The notes under the pieces were generated by a model that ran no database searches, was not told the DNA's origin, and worked only from the letters and a program-made list of their open reading frames with translations. A stretch of 64,000 bases of DNA from Membranipora membranacea (taxonomy: Eukaryota > Bryozoa > Gymnolaemata > Cheilostomatida > Membraniporidae), in NCBI GenBank assembly GCA_914767715.1, contig OU612072.1, forward strand, positions 26,412,001 through 26,476,000, given 5' to 3'. The translations under genes were made by a program, and so were the position numbers. Of this stretch, positions 10,140 through 21,300 are shown one piece after another; position 1 is the stretch's first letter, and the number at the start of each line of letters is the position of its first letter.

Positions 10140-13100
10140 ACAGATAAGCAATAGACTGTTCAGCAGAAGAAAGACGTTATAATCATTGACTAATGGGAAG
10201 TCATAAATCACCCTCACCGGCAGATTTGTGATGAAGTTGGCACCAGCTCTGGCTCACCCAGCAATCAAATACTATACCTACACACCAAAAACAAGCTTAT
10301 CTGGTATATTTCAGATCAGCTGCATTCTCACGTCTTTACCATTGAATAGTAGGAAGACATAACTCATCAGATTACTTCTGCTAAGTTTGACATTTGTACT
10401 AGATTGATAGGCCTATGACCTTTCCATAACTTCTACCATCAACAGGAATAGCAAAATTTTCAAAATACTAAAGCACTTCCTAAAAGAGCTTAGTCGCTAA
10501 AGAATAGCAGACAAGGGCTTTGATTTTGTTGGCACCTGCTTATATGATCTTATCCAGATAGCTTGTGACTACAGGCAGAAGCTCTTCATGTAGGATACAT
10601 GATCTGGCATATCTGATATTCCTTTCCGGTAACACATTATTCATCTGCATGAGCAAAGAGAATGGTAATGTGAAGTGTGAGATCTCCGAAGCTTTGGTGA
10701 ACGACAGTCTTTAATGCAATACTCAATTGTTTTTATCTTCAACTGGAAGTTCTACTCGAATAGAAGCTCAAACTGTTGATAATCATTCTTTGGAAATAAA
10801 ACTTAGGAGAGACATAGCGTGTACTTAGGTCGTAGTATTACAATATGGGTTGGGATAATGGTTCAGCTGTAGATCCGCCGGGAGAAATTTGCTTTGATTA
10901 TGAGCTATAGTTTGCTTGTCATGGTCACACTTTTTGAACAACAAATTTGAATGATGTATAGTTGTCGGAGTCAGCATGCTGGCAGCTAACTGCTTTCTGA
11001 TCAGGATAATGTGACACCTGCATGTGTTCGGTTTGCAAATGGGAAGCAATTATAAACATAAATTAATTTACTTAGGTATTACCTTGCCAATGACTTTCAG
11101 AATGTGGAGTTGTGATCAACATCCACCACCTGACACACTACTTCACAGACAGACTAACATCAACTTAAATTGATGATGGCATAACACTAGACTGGGGGGA
11201 ATTTCAGTGAAAATGTAACAAATGTAACAACATTTCTGATGTATGTCGTGGTGCAAATAACTCAATCTGGCAGTTGAGATTTATGATAAATGTTGCATTT
11301 AAAACTAAATCCTACAGATTTATAATTAATTGTAATCTGCTACCATCCCAAAGCAACATCAGAACTGTTTAAATGTGTTACCCTTCTATTTTGGTAAAGT
11401 TATGATAGGGAAAAAAAACATGTGAAGCCAATCAGCAAACGTTGATTGAGTGCTTGGATGTCTGGTAGTTGGGTACAGTGAGCCTCAACTGTATCATGTT
11501 TACATTACATTGTGATGAAGTTGGCACCATTGTTGGATGGACTAGCAGTCTAAAGCTATCTACAAACAAAATATATAATGTAGTCATTAGAAATATACAC
11601 ACCGTATGGATACAGGTGATTGGAAATGTACACTATTACAGCTGTATTCTCAGAACTAAGATATTAAATAACAGGAAGACATATCTCATCAGGGATAAGA
11701 TGGATCAATATCAACATTATCTTAATTCTGGCCTTCCATCAACTGGAAAAGCAGAATTCTCAAAAATACTAATGCACTTCCTAATTGAGCCTAGTCACTC
11801 AGTTTTTTGTATTGATATGTCGCTTATTCATTCCACCATAGCTGCTGATGGTGCTGTGTTATCAACCAATTACCCTCAACTAAATTTCATCATGAACTAA
11901 AAAGTAAGCAAGGTGATTAATGTCATTTTGATTTATGTTGTGTTATAAAAATCTAACTCTGGCATTTGAAATTTATAATTGATGCTAATCCGCTTCTACC
12001 TCCACCAAACTCAGTTTCTTTGCACAGAGATACAGCTTTAACTGCATCAGACATCTAGTCTCATAAATATATACACCAAAAATGTCTATCTATGTAAACC
12101 AAGATGATTTGCTTGAATTGTAATTTTGAGATATCTCATTTTTCTTAGAATTGCGTGCCCTTTCTTTGATGTTTCTATTAAATGTTGGGATGACACTAAA
12201 CACATACTAATAGGGACCAGTTACATAACCTAAATAAACTCTGCGATACATTTGACACAGGGCATACCCGCTTTACAATCACAATGAACTTCAGGATTAT
12301 TTTAGCCTAAGTACTGGGTATCTACAGTTTCTGCATTGACCCTTAGCCATATGTGATTGCTTGTTATATTGTATAGCTATAAGCATAGTCTTATTACCAA
12401 TAATTTGGAAGGTTTATCAACCTATAATGATAATAAATAGAAGTGCCAGAGGATTAATACCATACAACTCCAGGGGAACAGATGACACACTCATTATTTT
12501 GGAATAGTTCCTTGGCAATTGAGTTGTGCGATATGAATGGTTAAATGGATTTTCTAGTCGGCTAAAAGTTTTGAGCATTGGATGCCAGACAATTGCAAAA
12601 TACATGCTCGCAAGTGACAGTTGCCTTGGGCATAAACCCTCAACAACTACCTATAGATGGTCTTAGTTGTATATAACAATGGCACCATCTTCCCGAGTCA
12701 GGCAAAGTGTTCTGCAAAGAAATCCGATGTGAGTAGAGGATGAAAGTGGATTACCATTGATTAAATCTCGTGAATGCCAGATTTAGTTATTTACAATGTA
12801 ACATAAATCAAAAATTGTATTACAATAATCATTTCACGTACTTCCTAGTTCATGATGAAAACTCCATCAAGCCTATTTGGTTAATCAGATAACACCATCA
12901 CCAAGTGTCGTTGTTGGGAAGGAAAAATGACATACTAAGATATCAAAAGGACTAAGCTTTCACCATCACATAAATGTTCTCATAGGACATTGTAATGTGC
13001 ATATCCGACATCCGATCATGGCATCAAATAATGACATAAGTCACGATCAGGAAGTAGTAAGCCGCCAGCATGCAATACTCGGAGATCTATTTCTGGCTAT

Positions 13101-13776
13101 AATTATTTACTGACTGCAATAAATCATTCTTGTCTTCCATGGGTTGCGTAATAGAGCTGTGAAGTTTAAAATATTACTGAACTGATAGTATTTTCTCAAG
13201 TGGCAGCTTTCCAATTACTCAGCAATGTACCCAACAGACATCCAATCATGGCATGAAGTGATGAATTAACCTGATGAGGAAGCAGTTAGCTGCCAGCATG
13301 CAGACTAGGAGATCTATTGTGTGACATAAATCAACATTTTTCTTGAATTTTGATTCATGGTCATTAATGCCAAGTATTTCTTCTGCAGATAACTCAATTT
13401 CAACAATTCCTTAAAATTGTTCTGTTGAGGGTTTTGAAATAAATCTTATCTTGTATTTTCACAGTTCTCACATCACTGGGTGTCATCAAAGCAATATCAA
13501 TGAATTATGTCTTCCTATTTTTTAATGACTAACGACTTTTAGGAAGTTCTTTAGTATTTTGAGAATTTTCATTTATCTGTTGACAGTGGACCGATGAAAT
13601 GACTCAGTCATCTAATATTAATCTTTGTCACAACCACATTACTGACAGAAACTTCTGTAAACCTATACTTGCTCTTTGATTTATACATGATGGCACCATC
13701 TGTATGATACGGACAACGTGCTATCTCTGGGCAAAGAAATCTGATGTGGGTTGGGGATGGAACTGGAAGTGGAAGT

Positions 13777-13898
13777 CCTGCATCTTCGTTTTTTTTTAAT
13801 TTTACGCAAAAGAATGGCCAACAACACCTCAAAAGTCCTTAAAAATAGCTGTTTTTTGGCATTCTTTTGCGTTAAACTCACGAAAACGAAGATGCAGG
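13777..13898. repeat. Inverted-repeat element (MITE-like hairpin)
   Basis: Arms of about 41 bases (13777-13819 and 13858-13898) are imperfect reverse complements: CCTGCATCTTCG with ACGCAAAAGAATGGCC on the left, mirrored by GGCATTCTTTTGCGT and CGAAGATGCAGG on the right, around a loop of about 40 bases. This could be a short non-autonomous DNA transposon or simply a hairpin; no target-site duplication was confirmed. Confidence 0.6.
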
Positions 13899-16168
13899 GA
13901 AAAAATCTTTTGGCATTTCCTGTGTGCACCATGGCTAATGAAAGCGGCTTCGTATGTGAGAACTTTCAAAAAAACTTTGTTTGGCCACAATAATGGTCAT
14001 TTGGACAGCACATTCGATGTTATACAAAAGTTGCAAAAAATATTAGCTGTATTCGAGAGTCTACTCTTTTCGCAATATGCTAATTTGTTGAAAGTTAATA
14101 GGTATGGCATTTGAAGTGTACTCTAAGGGAAAATCATAATTAATCTTGTTTCGAGCCTATGATGTTTTCTGAATTAATGATTGAAATTTCACATATTTTC
14201 ACGGCTTCACAAAAAGAAATGCATTGCATTGCGTGACGTAAAAAGTCAGTTTAGACTAGTCATATACCAAAGAAAATCAAATTTTACGATGAACGCAATC
14301 TCTAGGTATGCATTCCACCTGTTTTGAAATTTCTTGCATTTAATTTGACTCCCACATCTGCTTTGACAAAAAACAGCGTTTCTGCCTCATTTCCTCCCTA
14401 AAATGACAAAACGTTATTGAATCAAGTTTTTGTCCGGGTATTCATTTTCAGTAGCTCGGCAGCTTTCCAACGGTATATGATATGTTGATATTCGGATCGG
14501 TCTTTGACATTACCTTAATTGTAAATATTAAATTCCAGATTTTGGTATTTATAGGACAGCATCAATCTGAAATTTGATTACACTAACTATCTATTGCTTA
14601 GTTTTTGAAAAAAATATTTTCGTTAAAACCAGCATCAGCCAGTTTCATAATTGGAATTACAAACTAAAATGATAATGATTAAAAGGTACAAAGTTTGTTA
14701 ACACATTTAGTCCAAAAATAATCATTGGCTGTTTATTAGTCTTGTTTATTCGCAATATGTAATAGTGGCACACTGATAGATGTAGTTTCCATCATTTAAA
14801 ATATCTTTAGAGATGATTTTTCTCTCATGACTTTCCGAAATGTGTGAGAAACTGTGTCAGGCGGATATTAATTATGATTACCTGCATATTGTCAGCCAAC
14901 CACTGCCAGTCAACTGCCAGCATTGTTAAGGTAATTGACAAGTAGATTCTATATTTTCTATGGTTTCCAAACCCAAAGACATGCTTGTGTACTTTGTAAC
15001 AATTTGAGCTTATTTTACATTTACAACCAGTTCAAATATTTATTGCACTAATACAGTGAAATAAATATAATATCAATGAAAACAAACAGACAAATAGAGG
15101 GTAAGGGGGAATTGATCTTCCAATCATAAAGATACCTTTATCGTAATCATTTCTCGCCTACTAATTCATCCAAACATCAAACTAATTATTGTTAAGTTAA
15201 CCTTCAAGCCAAGAGTCCAACAGAAATTCCAATTAAGGAGTTATTTGATGACATTTATCTGATCAGGAAGCAGTTAGCTGCCAGCATGCAGTCGCAGAGA
15301 TCCATTTTTTTGTCACATAAATCTCTCTTGTTTTTCCGTTAAGTACAAATAGAGCTGTTCTACGAGAACTATAACTTTTTTCACACAAGATAGTCTTCCA
15401 ATTTAACTCAACTTACTCTCCAATATCTATGAAATTCTGTTTAACTTTCAATAGTGAGAGTATGCATGTGAAAAGCAAACCTTAGGGAGAAAAGAAGGTC
15501 AGTACTAGCAACAGTCTAGCATAACAATAAACTGAATACTCATACTTTGTTATAAGTTACAACATACCCATTAGTTGAGATCTATCAGGCTATAGTAGTA
15601 TAACTAGGACTTAAAAGCTGCAACAATTAATATATTATGACAAATCATTGGTTACTTCAGTCATTAAGTTATCCAGAGGGATCAGCAGCAAGAAAGTGTT
15701 ATGAAGTACGAAGATGTGATAAACTATCAACTCTGTTCAAACTATCAGAGCATCCGAGGGCAGGCAGTGTTCCTTCCGAATTAGAATAACATGAAATTTG
15801 TCCACAATCAAGCTCTGCCCCAGATGAATGTATGCATGTACCAATACTATCTCGAGAGGTGATTGGTAAAGGAAAAACCGGTTGGCCTGCAGTAAAAATT
15901 GTTGATTCATATAAAACTTTGACTATGGCGAACAATATGTAGCTCATAATAAAAACATATCTGTCCAGGCGGATCTTCAACTGAACCATAAACACAATTG
16001 TATTACTACAGCCTAACTGCATGCTGTGCCTCTCCTAGATTTCATTTACAAAGAGTGATTGTCAGTGCCTCGAGCTTTGATCCAAGAAGAACCTACAGGT
16101 AAAATTCAAAACAATCAAGCATTGCATTAAATCTGCCATTCGCCACAGCAACTGAGAATTCACATATA

Positions 16169-16223
16169 ATTGTAGATTGACAATAAAAATATATATTATA
16201 TATTTTTATTGTCAATCTACAAT
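16169..16223. repeat. Perfect 55-base palindrome
   Basis: Two 27-base arms (16169-16195 and 16197-16223) are exact reverse complements around one unpaired base; each arm contains TGTAGATTGACAATAAAAAT or its complement. As DNA it could extrude a cruciform, as RNA form a near-perfect hairpin. Confidence 0.9.
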
Positions 16224-16803
16224 AATCTTTAGGAATTCGTTTTCATGCAGTGACAGAACAAAAATAAAACTTAAGAAGAGTTTAACAATAAAACGGAACA
16301 AAAAAAAACACATCTCACATTACCATTCATCTTGGCTCATGTGATACAGGTGAATAATGTGTTATTGGGAGGGAAGAGCAAAGATGCCAGATCGTTCATC
16401 TAACATTATGGCGATTTTGCCTGCAGTCTTTAGCTATCTTGATAAGATCATTTAAGCAGGTCAAAGCGCTTGTCTGCGTATTCCTTAGTGACTAAGCTCT
16501 ATTAAGACGTGTTTTATATATCCAGAATTTCAATATTCCTGATGATGGTGGGCCAGAATTTTGAAAAAAGGTGACATTTATCTGGTACTGGTGTCAAACC
16601 TTCCGGAAGTTTCCCAATGAGTTATGTCTTCCTACTATTCAATTGTAAAGATCTGAGGATGCAGCTGATCTGAAATATACCAGATAAGCTTGTTTTTGGT
16701 GTGTAGGTATTTTTGGTCTGCTAGGGTGATCCAGTGCTGGTGACTTCCTACTAGTCAGTGATGATGATATCTTTATAATGCAAACAGTCTATTGCTTATC
16801 TGT

Positions 16804-16862
16804 GTTGTCACGGTAACCAGAGGGTATATAAAGCCAGGCAGATTTTTGATTTAGTATCATTC
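16804..16862 (+). promoter_or_regulatory. Gene C promoter: X-box-like site, TATA box, initiator
   Basis: GTTGTCACGGTAAC (16804-16817), 7 bases, TATATAAA (16825-16832), then the initiator TCATTC (16857-16862). The leader to the ATG is about 35 bases. Confidence 0.8.
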
Positions 16863-16894
16863 AGTTGTTAGATTCACAAGGAAGATCTACTAAT

Positions 16895-18336
16895 ATGGGT
16901 AAGAATGAGAGCAGCTATTTTTTGGAGTAATGGTTTTTAATTTTATTATACAGATGAACTGAAAGTTTCCAATGTCATGTTCAAATATTTTCTTCAAATA
17001 CCACCAAATAACAGATAACTTATTACGATCTTATTAGCAATTTCTAGCTGTGACAAAGCTCATCCTCCTGGCTATCATTGCCGTCACATGTGTTTTGAAT
17101 GCAATAGTTGCTTATTTTGTTCAAATACCACAGAAGAACCAATGAAGTTTTGCAATCTCAGTTTTCCTTTTTCAGCTGTGACAAAACTCCTCCTCTTAGC
17201 TATCATTGCCGTGGCATTTGTGAGTGCTGGACACTACCAACACTCGCCCCATCGACTAAGCTACAATCCAGCCCACTACAGACCAACCACACAGAAACCT
17301 TACTACAGCGTCAGTAAGTGTATATTGAAATTTATAATACTGAGATGAACTGATTTAATTTCGAGCTTTCTACCGATAGCCTCTGTAGTGTTCACTACAT
17401 AAGATATCCAATCGCAACAGGTGAAGAGTTTGTTTATCATGATGCATATCTTCCATTCAGTGTTCCAATGGAGTGCATGGGGTAGATATGGACGATGCTC
17501 TAAGCCTTGCGGTGGAGGTATCCGATTCAGATACAGAACATGCAACTCAAAGAAAGTCTACGGGTATGGCGCACATGGAAACTCCCAATGTGGTGGACCA
17601 AGAAAGTCTATGCAGTACTGCAATCTTCAATGCTGCCCAGGTAAGGATGTGCCTTCAATTTTAAAATTGTCTTGTTGCCATAATGGTTCAATTGCTGGAA
17701 TCATGATCACATCTTAGCTCTTCAACTAAGAGAACAAAACAACAGGAATAAACAGCAACAGTATATAGAAGATTTCATGATCTCTACTTGTTTCACTTTT
17801 AGTTAATGGTGGATGGGCTTACTGGTCTCACTGGTCTACCAACCATCACACATACAAACAGACCAGAACCAGAACCTGCAGCAAACCATATACATCATGT
17901 GGAGGACGCAAGTGCTACGGTGCAGCTAGTCAAACCCGAAATGTACACAGTAAGTAAACACTTCTAAGCTTTTTACAGTAAAATTCATCATCGTACTGTC
18001 GACTTCTACTGACTAGCTCATAGTTAGGACTTCATTTCAATAAATTTAGGTGACAGTTTACAGTTGTGAAAACAATGCTAACACAGGTCATTCAAGTCAC
18101 AGTTAGCTGACTGAGTTTACTGAGGTCAATTATTGTTTTGTAAGTTCTTATCAGTCTGATTTCAATACATAGTAAGTAACAAATAACATTCATAGTAGCA
18201 CAATATTGTCTTCTTATACATCTAACTGGAATATCTGGTTGTTGCAGAGCCTCACCCACAGCTATACAGACAACCACACAGACAACCACACAGGCAACCA
18301 CACAGGCAACCACACAGACAAATACCACACTACTAA
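16895..18336 (+). CDS. Gene C: small secreted two-TSR protein with RQPH tail
   Basis: Coding exons are 16895-16898 (ATGG), 17176-17313, 17461-17640, 17803-17949 and 18248-18336, with all introns GT/AG and phase 1, giving 185 residues. The signal peptide is MAVTKLLLLAIIAVAFVSA. The linker closely matches gene B (GHYQHSPHRLSYNPAHYRP). TSR1 has WSAWGRYGRC, SKPCGGG, a seven-cysteine pattern and a CC end; TSR2 has WAYWSHW, TRTRTC, TSCGG and CYG. The tail is KPHPQLYRQPHRQPH followed by further RQPH units, then RQIPHY and TAA. It is predicted to be secreted with unknown function. It is the inverted duplicate of gene B, keeps every splice site and cysteine, and so looks functional. An extra, defective signal-peptide exon precedes exon 2. 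Confidence 0.88.
17048..17135 (+). pseudogene. Vestigial extra signal-peptide exon in gene C (exon 2a)
   Basis: After a TTTCTAG acceptor the frame reads AVTKLILLAIIAVTCV, a second signal-peptide start, then drifts into unrelated codons and a TGA near 17143. No good donor follows. Using it would give a short truncated product. It mirrors the relic in gene B, so it predates their duplication. Confidence 0.65.
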
Positions 18337-21300
18337 GCATTCAATTGCACGATCCGAACCAGATCTGAACCTGAACCCCAAACAACTTTTACTTCTTAAA
18401 TTCAGAGAAACCAATAGCTATTTTATCTATTTTAAATTCGTTTTTGTTTGTTAATTTTTTGTATTGTAATAACCAATTTTCGCTTTGTTGATTTTAATTA
18501 GTACATCACTCGTAGCACAAAACCACAATCCATAATCATTGGAAGTATTAGAGTACCAAAATTTTTGCATTGGGAACATCACAAAATTATGTTGTCACCG
18601 AATGAGCTAGTCAACTACTCAGTCTCCAAGTGCAGCATCTAAGATGGGAAATCCTGAAATACTTGAACAATCATTTCAAAAATTCAGAATACAAAACTTG
18701 TTCCATCATTTGACTTCCAACTAAAGTAAACTATGGCTATCTGTAATAATATTGTGAAGTCCTTGGTCGACTTCTCTATAGAACAATGAAAAGAGCAGTG
18801 CCAGCATCAAGAAAATAATTTTGAAAAATTTGCTTGTGGTGACTTGAAGGTTGCCTGCCTGACTAGTACCATTGTTAATGAAATAATCATGAAATGTATC
18901 AGGTAGAGAAATGCTCTGAATTTTCTTATCATGAGATATTACGATTTGAACCGATGTAGAAAACTTAAACTTGCCACATCAAACCTTATCCCACACAAAC
19001 AACATGAAACTGAAGTTAGCACTATCATGTGTGGCACACATCTCAAAAATGGTCTCATATTTTTTTGTTTTTGACTCTGTATTACTATATTTCTTGTTTC
19101 GGTTTTCTGTAATAATCACAACCGAAGTAATAATAAATGCCTTAATTAATTTTGTATTTAAAAACAAAAGAAAAAGGTTCTGCACCAAGTTTTCCAAACC
19201 CATTGATAATTTTTGACCACTGGTATTGGCTTTCCTGGTAGCACACTCAAATCCGATATACCTTGATAATAATGCATCACCCTCTATTGCATATGATGAT
19301 GAATATAAGATAAACATCACTATTTATATAAGAGAAGTATACACCATGATGTCAGCTGCTTGCATCCTAACAGTCACAACTGTTTGCCAGTTACAGTTTT
19401 AGTTTGTTTGTTAATTAGTTGGTCATACTATATCCAATATAATATTAATATCATATTACCACCCGAGCAAAAATTATCAGAACCACTCAATCATCCAATA
19501 TCTATCCTCAATTAATCACAATTAAACCTATCAACACACCTGCAATTCATCAGTAGATTATTCTGTCCATATCAATGAGATCGATAGTCAAACATATCTT
19601 GAAACTTAAAAGAGAGTTTATAGCTGAGTCATTGGAAGACTGTGAGACGATAAAATACTATCAGTGCAGTAATATTTTCAACTGGCCAGCTCTATTCTGT
19701 GACCAAATAAGAAACAAAAATGATTTATATCATACAGACTAGAACTATACCGGCTAATTATCTCTTGGTTAATGTTAATGTCATTGCTTCATGCCGTGAT
19801 TCAATGTATGTTGGTTGCATTCCAATTAACTATGAGAAAATTTATGTGATGGTGATTTAGTCCTCTTTGATTTATCAATTTGTCATTTTTCCTGCCCATT
19901 GACAACACTTACTGATTCTGTTATTTGATTAACCAAACAGGCTTTTTGGAATTCACATCATGAACTAGGAAGTGTGTAAAGTGATTGATTGATTATTGAT
20001 TTATGTTATGCTATATCCAACAAAATCTTACATTTAATATTCATAATTAACAGTAGGCCTAATCTGCTTCCATCCTCCACCAACATCAGGCTTCATTGCA
20101 CAGCAATAGTACTTTGACTGTATCAGAAAATCGGTGTCATCAATGTATACGCCAATAGCGTCTATCTGGATTGCAATTTTGACAAAGATCATTCATCTAA
20201 GAGTTGTGTGTCCTATTTTTTATGTTTTTGTATTAAATGTTGGGAATACCACCAAATATGCATACTAGGTACCGGTTACATAACTTCGCTATACTCTATA
20301 TTACATTTGACACAGTGCATGATGGTTTTCCTTACAGTTTGTCAGACCGTTTGGCCACACCCTAACTATCACAATGAACTTTAGGATTTCATGCAGCCTG
20401 TGTACTGGGCATCTATTATAGTTTCTGCTTTCACCTATATGTGTATTCACGCTGTACAGTGCGGGGTATTTTGCAAATTGTTGTATTTAGAAGAAAAAAC
20501 TTTCTTTGGGCATAACTCCATCAGTTGCACCACTTCGGTACCCGCTAGCTTCATTGTATAGCTACCAGCATAGTCTACATACCAATAAGTTGGAAGCTTT
20601 TCAAACCTACAATAATAATGACTAGAGATGCAAGAGGAATAACAACCACAAAAATTCGGGGTAACAGATAATGCATGAATGGTTGAATGGATTTATTAGC
20701 CGGCTAAAAGTTTCAAGTGGTGGATGCCAGCCGTTGGCAAAATACAGGCTCCCATGTCACAGTTGCCTTGGGCATAAACTGCGACCCTTATTTCTTATCT
20801 ACTCCATTTTCCTGTGTGCGCCTCTTTCTCAAAATCTCTATGCTGACAGACCATGTGTGCTTACCTATAGATGCTCTTAGTTGCATATAACAATGGCACC
20901 ATCTTCCCGATACAGTCAAAGTGCTATCTCTGTGCAAAGATATCTGATGAGGCTTGAGGAGTGAAGTGGATTACCACAAATTAAAGATTTTGAATGCCAG
21001 ATTTAGTTATTCACAACATAACATAAATCAACCATTTAATAACGTTAATCAATTTACCTACTTCCTAGTTCATGATGAAAATGTCAACGAACCCGTTCGG
21101 TTTATCAACAACACCATCAGCAATAGTGTCTCTGTTGGAATTGACAAAGTAATAAATCAAAAGGACTGAGCTTTCACCATCACATAAGTGTTCTCATAGC
21201 TGATTGGTATGTGCCAAGCCGACATCAGATCATGGCATGAAATGATGACATTCATCATGATCGGGAAACAGCAAGCCGCCAGCATGCTGACTCAGAGATT

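Larger units (their letters stand above)
8520..10620 (-). repeat. Left arm of a large inverted duplication (gene B arm)
   Basis: This stretch, which holds gene B and its upstream DNA, is a diverged reverse complement of about 16350-18520 (gene C). Exons, introns, promoter, a vestigial exon and about 480 bases of upstream DNA all match in mirrored order, for example TAGGAAGACATAACTCAT (10342) against ATGAGTTATGTCTTCCTA (16617). The boundaries are approximate. Confidence 0.75.
10140..16803. other. Intergenic between B and C
   Basis: No gene is supported. The ends (10140-10620 and 16350-16803) are the mirrored upstream units of B and C. The part from about 11950 to 13560 has parallel copies near 20030-22280 and 27070-30480. 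The 143-codon frame at 11469-11900 lies in repeated sequence with no domain and is not called. Confidence 0.5.
16350..18520 (+). repeat. Right arm of a large inverted duplication (gene C arm)
   Basis: Mirrored counterpart of 8520-10620, containing gene C and its upstream block. The two arms are separated by about 5.7 kb. The boundaries are estimates from visible matches. Confidence 0.75.

Noticed and set aside
11469-11900. 143-codon plus-strand open frame
   Set aside because: Lies in a diverged copy of the subfamily-1 upstream block (matching 10230-10480 and 16610-16730), where the frame is not kept. No domain, signal peptide or splice evidence.
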